This document shows positions 8,805 to 17,901 of a stretch of DNA of 64,000 bases, piece after piece. The notes beneath the pieces are model-generated. The model searched no databases. It was not told the origin of the DNA and saw only the letters and a program-made list of their open reading frames with translations. Both the position numbers and the translations under genes were made by a program. Source of the stretch: TMED14 sp002167805 (GTDB lineage Bacteria > Bacteroidota > Bacteroidia > Flavobacteriales > Schleiferiaceae). Each line of letters starts with the position of its first letter. Position 1 is the stretch's first letter. The stretch is taken from assembly GCA_965655795.1 (NCBI GenBank), contig CBFHHY010000005.1, positions 1 to 64,000 of the forward strand. The letters run 5' to 3'.

Positions 8805-9350
8805 TTAAATGGTGTCTCTAACTACTCCACATTTCAGCATAGTCTTGCCATAATAAGGATTTAAAACATTATACTCGGCTGAAAGCCAAATAGCTCCTTT
8901 ATTATTCATTGCCATTGGGCAGAACTGAATATAAATATCTTGACCTTCTTTGGTCTCAATACTATTGTTTTTAAGTTCCTTGATCAGAGATTTAGATAAT
9001 TCATGAAATGAGACTCTTTTACTTTTAATATCTTTATTATCGATGATTTCTTCGATTATGAAATTCATATTACTAGAATCTTGTGATAGCTCTATTAAGT
9101 TTTCCTCATTTAAGAGAATATTCTTCAGGTTTTTCGCAGCATTAGCGGCTTCTACGGTATCAGTCGCTACGAGGGCATCCTTAATTCTTAAATACTGTCC
9201 AATTAGATCATTATCGTATGAATTTTTTATTACAAACTCTGATTTGTTTATTTCTATTTGTTCAGAAGAATCTTCGGGGCTTTGACAACTAAAAAAAAAT
9301 CCCAGAATCAATAAAAGAATTAGTGGATTTTGTAATTCAATTTTTTTCAT
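8805..9350 (-). CDS. DUF3347 lipoprotein
   Basis: A 181-residue lipoprotein: the N-terminus IELQNPLILLLILGFFFSCQS has a clear lipobox ending at Cys. The rest is a DUF3347 domain: a helical part (YLRIKDALVATDTVEAANAAKNLKNILL) and the signature QFCPMAMNNKGAIWLSAEYNVLNPYYGKTMLKCG near the C-terminus. DUF3347 proteins are common in Bacteroidota and are often found near copper or other heavy-metal efflux genes; the Cys-Pro-Met and Cys residues could bind metal, which is inference. Its start overlaps the end of the upstream M1 peptidase gene by 14 bp. Confidence 0.85.
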   Translation of the reverse strand: MKKIELQNPLILLLILGFFFSCQSPEDSSEQIEINKSEFVIKNSYDNDLIGQYLRIKDALVATDTVEAANAAKNLKNILLNEENLIELSQDSSNMNFIIEEIIDNKDIKSKRVSFHELSKSLIKELKNNSIETKEGQDIYIQFCPMAMNNKGAIWLSAEYNVLNPYYGKTMLKCGVVRDTI

Positions 9351-11697
9351 ATTCTTGTTTAGATTTTACATTTTTTGAATCTCTCATTGGGTTGCTCATA
9401 TATTTTTCCCAATCATTTTTCGGTCGAAATACTTCGAGATGGACATTTACATCAGTAGGCCATATGTTGTTGTATGTGTCGCAATCTGCTAACTCCAAAT
9501 ATGGATCAATCTCAATTTTAACTGCTTTTTTTGGAAAATATATAGTCTTGGTAAATTCATTCTCATTTCTCAACCAAATTTCTGCAGGGTAGCGTTGAAC
9601 TTCTTTTGAACCATCCTCAAAAGTAAATTCAATAACTATAGGACTTATTATCCCTCCAATGTTATTTATTGCTATTACATGAAGGTATCCTGCTGGCCAC
9701 TTTGAGGCTTCGTTCCCAAGTGAACTCAGGATTTTTTTTTCGCGGGGACTTATCTGGTACCTATCAAAATTATTGTAGAAATCACTAGCTTCAGGAACTC
9801 TATCTATAATTGTTGGTTTTAGTTCTTTTTGATTTCTGATTCTACCAATGTGTCTTTTTTTATCCTTTTCAAATTTTCGCTCTCTTTGTCTCCTTAGTTT
9901 TTCAGGATATGTGGTAGGAATCTCTGCGATTCGCACTTTTGATAATTTTAGATCCACATATTCCGTAGTATAAAACCATCCTCTCCAAAACCAATCTAAA
10001 TCTACCCCAGAAGCATCTTCGATAGTTCTGAAAAGATCTGCAGGGGCGGGATGTTTAAAAGCCCAGCGTTCGCAATATGTTTTGAAAGCATAATCGAATA
10101 ATTCTCTTCCTAAAACAGTTTCTCGAAGAATGTTTAGTGCTGTTGCGGGTTTTGCATAGGCATTAGGACCAAATTGAAGAATACTCTCTGAGTTCGTCAT
10201 TATTGGAACCATATTCAATGCTGGAGATCTCATGTATTCAACAATCTTGTAGGCAGGACCTCTTCGAAAGGGGTAATTAATATCCCATTCTTGTTCACAT
10301 AAGTATTGAACAAAGGTATTTAGCCCCTCATCCATCCACGTCCACTGTCTTTCATCTGAGTTAATGATCATTGGGAAGAAATTATGACCCACTTCATGAA
10401 TAATGACACCGATCATTGCATACTTAGTCGCCTCACTGTATGTTCCATCTTTATCCGGTCTTCCTCCATTAAAACAAATCATAGGATATTCCATACCTAT
10501 ATCGTCAGTATGAACCGAAATAGCTCTTGGATATGGATAATCGATCGTGTGTTTCGAATAGGACTCAAGGCTATGAGCAACAACCCTTGTACTGTATTGC
10601 TCCCAGAGAGGATTGCCTTCCTTCGGATAGAAAGATTCAGCAGTAACAACTTTTTCACCAATTTTTACAGCCATTACATCCCAAATGAATTTTCTTGACG
10701 AAGCAAATGCGAAATCACGAACCTTTTTTGCCGTGAATAACCATGTTTTACGGCCCTTATACATTGTTTTTGATTCAGCACGTTCTGATTTTTCTGCTTC
10801 TTCTTGTGTTACGATCATCACTGGGTCTGAAAAGTTTTTTCTTGCTTTAGAAAGGCGTTTCCTTTGATTTGAAGTCAGTACACCTGATTCATTTATTAGC
10901 TCTCCCGTCGCTGCTACAATATGGTCCTCAGGAACGTTTATTGAGACCCTATAATTCCCAAAAGGTAGCGTGAACTCCCCTTGTCCAAGGAATTGTTTAT
11001 GCTGCCACCCCACATCATCACCATAGACTGCCATTCGCGGAAAAAATTGTGCTATTGTGTATATCGAGTTATCTTCATCTTTAAAATATTCATAACCACT
11101 TCTTCCGCCACCTTTCATTCGATCATTAATATTATAACTCCAACCAATGTGGAATTTTATCGTTTGACCTGATTTAAGTGAAGTTCTGAGGTCAATACGC
11201 ATCATAGTATTGACTATGGTATATTTTAATTTTTTCCCTGATTGATCTTTGACATTGGAAATCTGAAAACCTCCTTCAAATTTTTCAACAAAATCTTGTG
11301 AAACCTTTTCAGGAGTTATTGAATCAGGCAAGGATCTTTTAGACATCAGATCATTCATTGATCCTGGTTTGCGAATATTTTGATCTAACTGTACCCATAA
11401 ATATTTCAGATGATCGGGACTATTATTTATATATGTAATCCACTCATCTCCCTTTATTCGGTGATTTTTTTCATCCAAGGAAATGTTCATTTCATAATTT
11501 GCCTGGTTTTGGTAGTAAGAATGTCCTGGAGCACCACTAGCTGTTCGATATTCATTCGGTGTGGGTAGTTCATGTGACAGTTGCCTGAATTTGCTGGTGT
11601 TCAGGCGATCAAAGGGTACATTTTGTCCGAAGCCGCTTAACCCGGTAAACAACATGTATAATGTCAATATTTTTTTTAAAATCGTCATTGGTTTCAA
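9337..11697 (-). CDS. M1 family metallopeptidase
   Basis: A 786-residue exported zinc peptidase. A signal peptide (MTILKKILTLYMLFTGLSGFGQ) starts at residue 1 or at the second Met, residue 4. The gluzincin site is IIHEVGHNFFPMIINSDERQWTWMDEGLNTF: HEVGH gives two zinc His and the general-base Glu, and the Glu of DEGLN is the third ligand. The exopeptidase-type GxMEN motif appears as GMEYPMI, with the Asn missing, as is common in this Bacteroidota subgroup. A very basic stretch follows near residues 605-640. The protein probably trims peptides in the periplasm or at the surface. It sits in the leftward run between the DUF6702 and DUF3347 genes. Confidence 0.9.
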   Translation of the reverse strand: MKPMTILKKILTLYMLFTGLSGFGQNVPFDRLNTSKFRQLSHELPTPNEYRTASGAPGHSYYQNQANYEMNISLDEKNHRIKGDEWITYINNSPDHLKYLWVQLDQNIRKPGSMNDLMSKRSLPDSITPEKVSQDFVEKFEGGFQISNVKDQSGKKLKYTIVNTMMRIDLRTSLKSGQTIKFHIGWSYNINDRMKGGGRSGYEYFKDEDNSIYTIAQFFPRMAVYGDDVGWQHKQFLGQGEFTLPFGNYRVSINVPEDHIVAATGELINESGVLTSNQRKRLSKARKNFSDPVMIVTQEEAEKSERAESKTMYKGRKTWLFTAKKVRDFAFASSRKFIWDVMAVKIGEKVVTAESFYPKEGNPLWEQYSTRVVAHSLESYSKHTIDYPYPRAISVHTDDIGMEYPMICFNGGRPDKDGTYSEATKYAMIGVIIHEVGHNFFPMIINSDERQWTWMDEGLNTFVQYLCEQEWDINYPFRRGPAYKIVEYMRSPALNMVPIMTNSESILQFGPNAYAKPATALNILRETVLGRELFDYAFKTYCERWAFKHPAPADLFRTIEDASGVDLDWFWRGWFYTTEYVDLKLSKVRIAEIPTTYPEKLRRQRERKFEKDKKRHIGRIRNQKELKPTIIDRVPEASDFYNNFDRYQISPREKKILSSLGNEASKWPAGYLHVIAINNIGGIISPIVIEFTFEDGSKEVQRYPAEIWLRNENEFTKTIYFPKKAVKIEIDPYLELADCDTYNNIWPTDVNVHLEVFRPKNDWEKYMSNPMRDSKNVKSKQEYEKN

Positions 11698-11756
11698 GTT
11701 TTGAATATCAAGAATCAGTCAAATTCATCATTTCCTGTTGGTCGGTTTTTTTTAAT

Positions 11757-12254
11757 TTATTGAATCATAAATATAGTTGAATTGATATTAGTCATTTCAT
11801 GTTGACTAAATCCATTTTTCGGGTTCTTACGAATGGCATAAATATTCCTGTGATCTTTGAATAATTCAAATAAGAATTCATCTTGTATCCGGAATATTTT
11901 TTTTGATTTAAATCTTATTTCAATGTCAACAGATTCACGACTGTATTGATAAGGGTAAATATCATAGTCAATTAGCTTCCCATTTTTATTATGGATTTTA
12001 ATTTTGGAAATGATGTAACGTTTTAGTATTTCCTGATTTTTCGGATTTATTTCTTCTAGTTTGACCATGTTTCCATTCATTTTTGAAAGTGCATGTTCAA
12101 TATCTTCAGTAAAAACATTTTTGATAAGTCTCCATTCATTATTAACATCGGAAAATATAAGTTCAGCAGTTGATACATGCATGGGGTGTTTTCCTGAATT
12201 GAAAAATATAAAACATAGGATGCCGAGTAATATGGTCTTTAACGTCTTTTTCAT
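11757..12254 (-). CDS. DUF6702 family exported protein
   Basis: A 165-residue protein with a signal segment (LKTILLGILCFIFFNSG) followed directly by KHPMHVSTAELIFSDVNNEW. The HP.(H/Y)VS..E(I/L) start followed by a short beta-rich domain is characteristic of the DUF6702 family of Bacteroidota, which is usually found next to M1 peptidases as here. No function is established. The order MBL hydrolase - DUF6702 - M1 peptidase is preserved with short gaps (19 and 59 bp), so co-expression is likely. Confidence 0.75.
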   Translation of the reverse strand: MKKTLKTILLGILCFIFFNSGKHPMHVSTAELIFSDVNNEWRLIKNVFTEDIEHALSKMNGNMVKLEEINPKNQEILKRYIISKIKIHNKNGKLIDYDIYPYQYSRESVDIEIRFKSKKIFRIQDEFLFELFKDHRNIYAIRKNPKNGFSQHEMTNINSTIFMIQ

Positions 12255-12273
12255 GCCATTTAATTCAATGAAT

Positions 12274-13176
12274 TTATAATATGAACTTCATTCCAGTTTC
12301 AGCTATATTAAATCCCTGTTGCTTCACCTGAGAATACTCTTTACTGTTTTTATTAAAAAGTGGATTACTATGATTCAGATGAATAAAATAAATTTTGTTT
12401 TTTTTATCCGTACTCCATAGTTTCCATTGATTAATAGATTCTGAAACAAATGGATGGGGTATTTGCGACATATCTCTGTTGGGTAGCTCAGACTGATCAT
12501 AGAATGTTCCATCCAATAAAGCATAATCTACGGTTTGAATTATGCTATCAATATCATGGTGCCATTTTGCCCATTTATCGATATCAGGTATGAAGAGTAG
12601 GGATTTATTTTTTCCATTAAAAATATATCCATAAGTCTCAGAATATTCATCCCGATGAGGGACTTTTAAGGCTTGAACTATTAAATCACCAATTTCTATT
12701 TTTTGTTTTGCATTTACTTTTTTTAAACGGATATTTTTGAGATTTACTAATTGATCCCATGGTCCATTATTTTTGATAAAATTGGTAAACCTTTGGCCTC
12801 CATAAATATCGATATTATTGCAATTCATGGCTTCTCGACCTAAATACATAAGCCCAGAATAATGACCAATGTGCGCATGTGTGATGAAAATTTTTTCAGG
12901 CGCTAAGTCGTAATTCAATTGAGACAGTGTGTTCCATTGTTTTGATAGACTTGGAGTGGCCTCAACAAGAATGCTGCTGCTATCAGGAAGAGTTATACCT
13001 AGGCATGAAGGCATTTCATAGGGAAGAGGGACTCCGAGAGAATCAAGACAACATATTTTATTACAACCGGCCTGTGGCCTTCCTGCATCCTGGGAAATGC
13101 CAAGGACATGTATTTCTACTTGAGCTTTTAGAATAGAAGATAGAAGAAATGATAAAAACAGTATTAAATATTTCAA
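12274..13176 (-). CDS. PqqB-like metallo-beta-lactamase-fold hydrolase, exported
   Basis: A 300-residue protein with a signal peptide (MKYLILFLSFLLSSILKAQ) and a metallo-beta-lactamase fold. VEIHVLGISQDAGRPQAGCN and the metal motif ITHAHIGHYSGLMYLG match the PqqB subgroup, where the usual HxHxDH is HAHIGH. Further metal ligands are likely in the VPHRDEYSETYGY, LDGTFYDQSEL and FIHLNHSNP segments. PqqB acts late in pyrroloquinoline quinone synthesis, but no other pqq gene is present and this copy is secreted, so a different hydrolase or oxygenase role is more likely. Function is unknown. Confidence 0.72.
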   Translation of the reverse strand: MKYLILFLSFLLSSILKAQVEIHVLGISQDAGRPQAGCNKICCLDSLGVPLPYEMPSCLGITLPDSSSILVEATPSLSKQWNTLSQLNYDLAPEKIFITHAHIGHYSGLMYLGREAMNCNNIDIYGGQRFTNFIKNNGPWDQLVNLKNIRLKKVNAKQKIEIGDLIVQALKVPHRDEYSETYGYIFNGKNKSLLFIPDIDKWAKWHHDIDSIIQTVDYALLDGTFYDQSELPNRDMSQIPHPFVSESINQWKLWSTDKKNKIYFIHLNHSNPLFNKNSKEYSQVKQQGFNIAETGMKFIL

Positions 13177-13195
13177 GCAATAAAGATATTTTATA

Positions 13196-14584
13196 TCATT
13201 TTCCTATACAAAATCGACTAAATACACTACTTAATAAATCATCTGCTATGATTTCTCCTGTTATGCTTCCAAGACTCTCCAATGCATCACGTAATTCATA
13301 AGATATTATTTCACCGCTTGAACCATCGGAAAGACACTTTTCAGCTTTTAAAATACTGTCAAGAGAAGTCTTTAAGGCCTTGGCATGCCTGATATTTGCA
13401 ATTAATATTTCAGAATTACCATTCCATTCGGTTTTATCGATTATTGAGGATAGTTTTGATTTTATCTGACTCAGACCAGAACCAATACCAATCTCTATAC
13501 ATTCAGGGTAATCTAAGTGATAATTTTCTCCATTCCATAAATCTGACTTTGTTAAAATTTTAATTAAATGTGCACTTGGAGCTTTAAGTTTTATATCCTT
13601 TTCTAATTCCAGGATGTTTTTTTTCACTGATGTTAGTGGATCAATTAAAAATAAAATAATATGCCCCTCTGACATTAGGCGCCAGGAACGTTCAATCCCT
13701 AATTTTTCAACTTTATCGTTGCTTTTTCGTAATCCAGCAGTATCTGTAATTCTAAATAAATGATCTCCTAGTCTAAATCTCTCTTCAATACTATCTCGAG
13801 TAGTGCCGGCAATATCAGTAACAAGTGCTCGATCATCTTCCAAAAAACGATTCAACAAAGTCGATTTACCTGCGTTTGGTTCACCTACGATGATCAATGG
13901 AATTCCTCTTTTAATGGCATTTCCAAGATTGAAGCTGTTTATCATTTTTTGAATTTCGAGTTTCAATTCAGTAATTAAATTTGATAATTGAGCCCTGTTT
14001 GCAAATTCAACATCTTCTTCGGTGAAATCGAGTTCTAATTCTATGAGTGCTGCAAAATCGATGAGTTTTTGACGAAGTTCTTCTAAAATTTTTGAAACAT
14101 TGCCCTTCATTTGACTCATTGCTATCATATGTGCAGAGCGTGATTCAGATGCGATTAAATCCCCAACAGCTTCAGCTTGAACCAGATCTAATTTTCCATT
14201 GAGAAAAGCCCTTTGTGTAAATTCTCCAGGGCTGGCTAAAACAGCTCCATTTTTTATTATTTCATTTATGGCAGATTCTAAAATAAAAGGCGACCCATGA
14301 AAACTTATTTCAATAACATCTTCTCCAGTGTAGGAATGAGGTCCTGAAAAATATATTAATAAAACTTCATCAAGAATATTTCCGTTTGCTTCTTGAAATT
14401 TGGTCAAAATTGCCTTTCTGGGTTCCCATTTTTTTATTGTTGGTAAATTTTTTGAAACTACACTCAAGCAATCAGGTCCTGAGATTCTTATTATCCCGAT
14501 GGCTCCTCTACCAGTTGGGGTTGATAATGCAACAATTGACTTCACTTCACGAAGGTACGATACCTTGTTTTCATGATATTTCAA
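13196..14584 (-). CDS. mnmE: tRNA modification GTPase MnmE
   Basis: A 462-residue enzyme that, with MnmG, installs the carboxymethylaminomethyl group on U34 of wobble tRNAs. The N-terminal folate-binding domain starts ALSTPTGRGAIGIIRISG, then HSYTGEDVIEISFHGSPFI. The GTPase domain has G1 GEPNAGKSTLLN, G2/G3 around AGTTRDSIEE and DTAGLR, and G4 TKSD. The C-terminal residues FCIGK contain the essential Cys of the CxGK motif. The length equals the family norm. It is cotranscribed with the RsmI-like methyltransferase (21 bp upstream) and the PqqB-like gene (19 bp downstream). Confidence 0.96.
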   Translation of the reverse strand: MKYHENKVSYLREVKSIVALSTPTGRGAIGIIRISGPDCLSVVSKNLPTIKKWEPRKAILTKFQEANGNILDEVLLIYFSGPHSYTGEDVIEISFHGSPFILESAINEIIKNGAVLASPGEFTQRAFLNGKLDLVQAEAVGDLIASESRSAHMIAMSQMKGNVSKILEELRQKLIDFAALIELELDFTEEDVEFANRAQLSNLITELKLEIQKMINSFNLGNAIKRGIPLIIVGEPNAGKSTLLNRFLEDDRALVTDIAGTTRDSIEERFRLGDHLFRITDTAGLRKSNDKVEKLGIERSWRLMSEGHIILFLIDPLTSVKKNILELEKDIKLKAPSAHLIKILTKSDLWNGENYHLDYPECIEIGIGSGLSQIKSKLSSIIDKTEWNGNSEILIANIRHAKALKTSLDSILKAEKCLSDGSSGEIISYELRDALESLGSITGEIIADDLLSSVFSRFCIGK

Positions 14585-14605
14585 ATAATGACTATCTCAT
14601 TTCTT

Positions 14606-15328
14606 TTATTCATTAGATCTCCCGAGGATAAAAATTACAGGTACTTTATGAAATATTTCGAAGTTGTTAAATTTTTTCCAATCGGAAATTGATTTGCGTA
14701 GAATTAACTCGTTTTCCCCGTTGAGATTTGATGCTAGACACAAATCGATGTCATTTGAAAGAGTGGAGCATAAGTATTTTATGGTTTGCATATTACGATA
14801 TGGTGTTTCAATAAATATTTGCGTGATGCCATTTCTTATGTCTCTCTCAAGCTTTAATAAATCATTCTTCCTTTCCGTTCTCTTGATTGAAATATATCCA
14901 TTAAAAGTAAAGTTTTGGCCATTGAATCCGCTTGCCATTAAACCAAGAACGATAGAAGATGGTCCAGCCCATGGCTTTACAGTTATTCCTAGTTGGTGAG
15001 CTTTTTTAACAACTAAACTTCCGGGGTCAGCAACACCTGGTGCTCCAGCATCGGATATTAAGCCCATATCTAGTCCATTTATACATGGCTTTAGTATTTC
15101 TTTGATGTTTTCTTGTGGTTTATGCTTATTCAGGGAATAAAGCCTTTGCTCTGAAACAGGTGTTTTTGGTGCGATAATTTTTAATTGGGCCCGAGCTGTC
15201 TTTGGAGTTTCAACAATCCAGTCGAGTATATCATTTACTGTGTCCGATAATCCAATCGAAATACTATTATCATGATTATGATCAGATATCGGGACAGGAA
15301 TTAAGTGCAAGCATCCTAAACTTTTCAT
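14606..15328 (-). CDS. RsmI-type SAM-dependent methyltransferase
   Basis: A 240-residue tetrapyrrole-methylase-fold protein. LGCLHLIPVPIS at the N-terminus, ISDAGAPGVADPGSLVVKKAH (about 88-108), PWAGPSSIVLGLMASGF and IFIETPYRN are the motifs of the RsmI family, which 2'-O-methylates C1402 of 16S rRNA. This is the short form found in Bacteroidota, which lacks the classical C-terminal domain, so the exact target is uncertain. I chose the second Met because it overlaps the phosphatase stop as ATGA and begins the family N-terminus; an upstream in-frame Met at 15349 is also possible. Confidence 0.82.
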   Translation of the reverse strand: MKSLGCLHLIPVPISDHNHDNSISIGLSDTVNDILDWIVETPKTARAQLKIIAPKTPVSEQRLYSLNKHKPQENIKEILKPCINGLDMGLISDAGAPGVADPGSLVVKKAHQLGITVKPWAGPSSIVLGLMASGFNGQNFTFNGYISIKRTERKNDLLKLERDIRNGITQIFIETPYRNMQTIKYLCSTLSNDIDLCLASNLNGENELILRKSISDWKKFNNFEIFHKVPVIFILGRSNE

Positions 15329-15819
15329 ATCCTTTCCTCTTGTTTCCATCTTTCAATCCAATCCTCAGAGGCCTTATGGAGCATTTGAAACACATTTTCA
15401 AATCCCTCTCTTCCACCGAAATATGGATCTGGAACTTGACGATTTTCGTTGGGAAAAGAAGAATCTAAAAAAAAATGTATTTTTTTTTGATAATAAGAAT
15501 TATCCGTGAGTTTTATTACATTTTTATAATTTGAGGAATCCATAACAAAAATGAAATCAAATTCTTCAAAATCTTTTAATTCAATTTGTCTTGAACGTTG
15601 ATTAGATATATCAATTCCATGGTATGCAGTGGATTCCTGTGATCTAGGGTCAGGAGATTCATTCTTGTGATAATCAGAGGTTCCAGCTGAGTCAATCAGC
15701 CACTTTTTCGCAATTTGATCTCCTTGATGTTTTATTAATAAACTCTGAAATGTACCCTGAGCAACAGGAGATCTACAAATATTTCCAAGGCAAACAAATA
15801 AAATAGCTCTAGGGATCAT
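15325..15819 (-). CDS. Low-molecular-weight protein tyrosine phosphatase
   Basis: A 164-residue phosphatase. The P-loop FVCLGNICRSP sits at residues about 8-18 and gives the CX5R catalytic signature, and the general-acid Asp is in VPDPYFGG near residue 130. These enzymes dephosphorylate tyrosine or arginine phosphates, often on envelope polysaccharide kinases. No tyrosine kinase or exopolysaccharide genes are nearby, so the substrate is open. It overlaps dnaA by four bases and the downstream methyltransferase by four bases, so all three are likely translated from one message. Confidence 0.93.
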   Translation of the reverse strand: MIPRAILFVCLGNICRSPVAQGTFQSLLIKHQGDQIAKKWLIDSAGTSDYHKNESPDPRSQESTAYHGIDISNQRSRQIELKDFEEFDFIFVMDSSNYKNVIKLTDNSYYQKKIHFFLDSSFPNENRQVPDPYFGGREGFENVFQMLHKASEDWIERWKQEERI

Positions 15820-17252
15820 CCCACCAAAGTCAATTTCTTTTTCAAGTCATCGACAAAAACTCTAAAACGTTTATCTGTCTCTGCAAGGTTACTTACTGTT
15901 CTGCAAGCATGCAAAACAGTCGCGTGATCTTTGTTTCCGCACTGCGCACCAATTGCAGCGAGGCTATTTTTTGTCATTTTTTTTGCGAAGAACATTGTCA
16001 GCTGACGCGCTTGGACAATTTCTCGTTTACGTGTTTTACTCTTTAAAAGTTCAATGGGCATGTCAAAATAATCACAGACAACTTTTTGAATAAAGTCTAC
16101 GCTAATTTCTCTGGTTGTGTTTTTGACAAACTTATCAATCATTTGTTTTGCTAACTCTACAGTAATTTTTTTCCTGTTCAAAGAGGATTGAGCTAATAAA
16201 GAAATAAGTGCTCCTTCAAGTTCCCTTACATTGCTTGTTATACTGTAAGCGAGGTATTCAACTACATCATCTGGCATTTCTATTCCATCCGAATAAAGCT
16301 TTTGACGAAGTATTGCAATACGAGTCTCTAGATCTGGTCTTTGCAGGTCAGCGGATAATCCCCATTTAAATCTAGAAAGTAGTCGCTGCTCCATACCTTG
16401 AAGATCAACAGGAGCTCTGTCTGAGGTGAGAATTACTTGCTTCCCTTGTTGGTGAAGATGATTGAAAATTTCAAAAAACACATCTTGAGTTTTTTCTTTT
16501 CCACTAAAAGATTGGACATCATCCATTATCAAAACATCGATAAGTTGATAAAAATGAACAAAATCATTTTTTGTATTATTTCTTATTGCATCAATGAATT
16601 GTTGAGTAAATCTCTCAGCAGAAACATATAACACTGTTTTTTCTGGAAATCTATCCTTTATTTCTATACCTATTGAGTGAGCAAGATGGGTTTTTCCCAA
16701 CCCTACGCCACCATAAACAAGTAGAGGATTAAAAGAAGTTCCACCGGGTTTTTGAGCTACGGCGTAGCCTGCTGAACGAGCAAGTCTATTACAATCTCCT
16801 TCAATAAAATTTTCAAAAGTGTAATTGAGGTTCAGTTGACTTTCAATATTCACTTTTTTTAAACCAGGGATCACAAATGGATTTTTAATTCCTTTGTCAC
16901 CGCCAATTTTTGCCGGTAAAGCAACTTTAGGATTTTCAATTGGTAATCGATTCGATGACGGAATATCAACTTTATTCTCATCCAGGTGAGCAGTATCTTG
17001 ATCCATTACTATTGAGTAGACAAGTCGGGCTTCTGAACCTAATTCTTTCGTAATTGCCGATTTGAGGAGCTTTATGTAGTGAGCTTCCAGCCATTCATAG
17101 ACGAACTTACTTGGCACTTGAAGGGTGATAACCTTTCCTCGAAGCTTTAGTGGTCGAATCGGGAGAAACCATGTTTTGTAGGCTTGAGGACTTATATTGT
17201 CTTGGACATAAATCAAACAATTGCGCCAAATGGTATCTGCAGTGTGCTCCAT
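15816..17252 (-). CDS. dnaA: Chromosomal replication initiator DnaA
   Basis: A 478-residue DnaA. Domain I is at the start (TIWRNCLIYVQDNISPQAYKTWFLPIRP). A linker of about 60 residues is followed by the AAA+ domain, with Walker A YGGVGLGKTHLAHSIG near 185, Walker B VLIMDDVQSF and sensor motifs (LSRFKWGL). Domain IV carries the DNA-binding signature GNKDHATVLHACRTV. It starts the leftward operon with the phosphatase gene. A near-consensus DnaA box (TTATCGACA in reverse at 17351-17359) lies in the upstream gap, which may allow autoregulation, but one mismatched site is weak evidence. Confidence 0.97.
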   Translation of the reverse strand: MEHTADTIWRNCLIYVQDNISPQAYKTWFLPIRPLKLRGKVITLQVPSKFVYEWLEAHYIKLLKSAITKELGSEARLVYSIVMDQDTAHLDENKVDIPSSNRLPIENPKVALPAKIGGDKGIKNPFVIPGLKKVNIESQLNLNYTFENFIEGDCNRLARSAGYAVAQKPGGTSFNPLLVYGGVGLGKTHLAHSIGIEIKDRFPEKTVLYVSAERFTQQFIDAIRNNTKNDFVHFYQLIDVLIMDDVQSFSGKEKTQDVFFEIFNHLHQQGKQVILTSDRAPVDLQGMEQRLLSRFKWGLSADLQRPDLETRIAILRQKLYSDGIEMPDDVVEYLAYSITSNVRELEGALISLLAQSSLNRKKITVELAKQMIDKFVKNTTREISVDFIQKVVCDYFDMPIELLKSKTRKREIVQARQLTMFFAKKMTKNSLAAIGAQCGNKDHATVLHACRTVSNLAETDKRFRVFVDDLKKKLTLVG

Positions 17253-17493
17253 GTGTCTTTAAAATTCTTTACATTTAAACTTATAATTCAACCGATAACT
17301 CAAATTGAAACAAGACAATCTCAAATTGATGTCATACCGGTAAGCGAAAGTGTCGATAAAATCCGTTGAAAAAAAATTGTTTTACTATTGATTTTAAATT
17401 TTTTTTTGCACATACAATTATTTTCACTCAAGCATGAAGCTCAATAAAATTATATTTAATTAATTCAAAATCAATATTGTAATACGAATTTAA
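17253..17493. other. Divergent intergenic region upstream of dnaA and a thioesterase gene
   Basis: This 241-bp AT-rich gap must hold the promoters of both divergent genes. On the dnaA side TTTG followed about 17 bases later by TAAGTTTA resembles the Bacteroidota TTTG/TAnnTTTG promoter with one mismatch. One near-match to a DnaA box is at 17351-17359. Several A and T tracts occur, but there is no cluster of DnaA boxes or iterons, so I do not call an origin. Confidence 0.5.
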
Positions 17494-17901
17494 ATGGTTG
17501 TTTCAACATGTAAAATTAGAGTGCGATACGCAGAAACTGATCAGATGGGATACTGCTATTATGGTAATTATTCAGCTTTTTTAGAAATGGGAAGAGTAGA
17601 GGCATTACGTGATCTCGGTATACGGTATCGCGACCTCGAAAAAAGTGGAATTATGCTCCCCGTTTCGACTCTCGAAATTAATTATCGAATTCCACTTCGC
17701 TATGATGAAATAATAACAGTAGAAACGACAATTTCTGATTTTCCTAAAGGGACAAGAATAAAATTTTATAATAAAATTTTTAATGAAAAAGGAGATCTTG
17801 CATCTACAGCGAAAGTGGTTTTAGTTTTTGCCTCAGTCAAAACAGGTAAGCCCGTCAGTGTCCCAACAGAGATAAGCACCATACTTAAACCTCATTTTTG
17901 A
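17494..17901 (+). CDS. Acyl-CoA thioesterase, YbgC/4HBT hot-dog family
   Basis: A 135-residue hot-dog-fold thioesterase. The motif RVRYAETDQMGYCYYGNYSAFLEMGRVEALRDLG (about residues 8-41) contains the catalytic Asp of the 4-hydroxybenzoyl-CoA thioesterase and YbgC family. The usual D-x-x-G-x-x-x-H/Y-x-x-Y spacing is kept, with Tyr at the His position (GYCYYGNY). It hydrolyses acyl-CoA or acyl-ACP thioesters; the chain-length preference is not predictable. The gene is a single unit whose stop overlaps the end of the convergent metallopeptidase gene by 10 bp. Confidence 0.9.
   Translation: MVVSTCKIRVRYAETDQMGYCYYGNYSAFLEMGRVEALRDLGIRYRDLEKSGIMLPVSTLEINYRIPLRYDEIITVETTISDFPKGTRIKFYNKIFNEKGDLASTAKVVLVFASVKTGKPVSVPTEISTILKPHF

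Noticed and set aside
17253..17493. Possible replication origin beside dnaA
   Set aside because: Only one near-match to a DnaA box and no iterons or AT-rich unwinding element distinct from background; many Bacteroidota origins are not beside dnaA.
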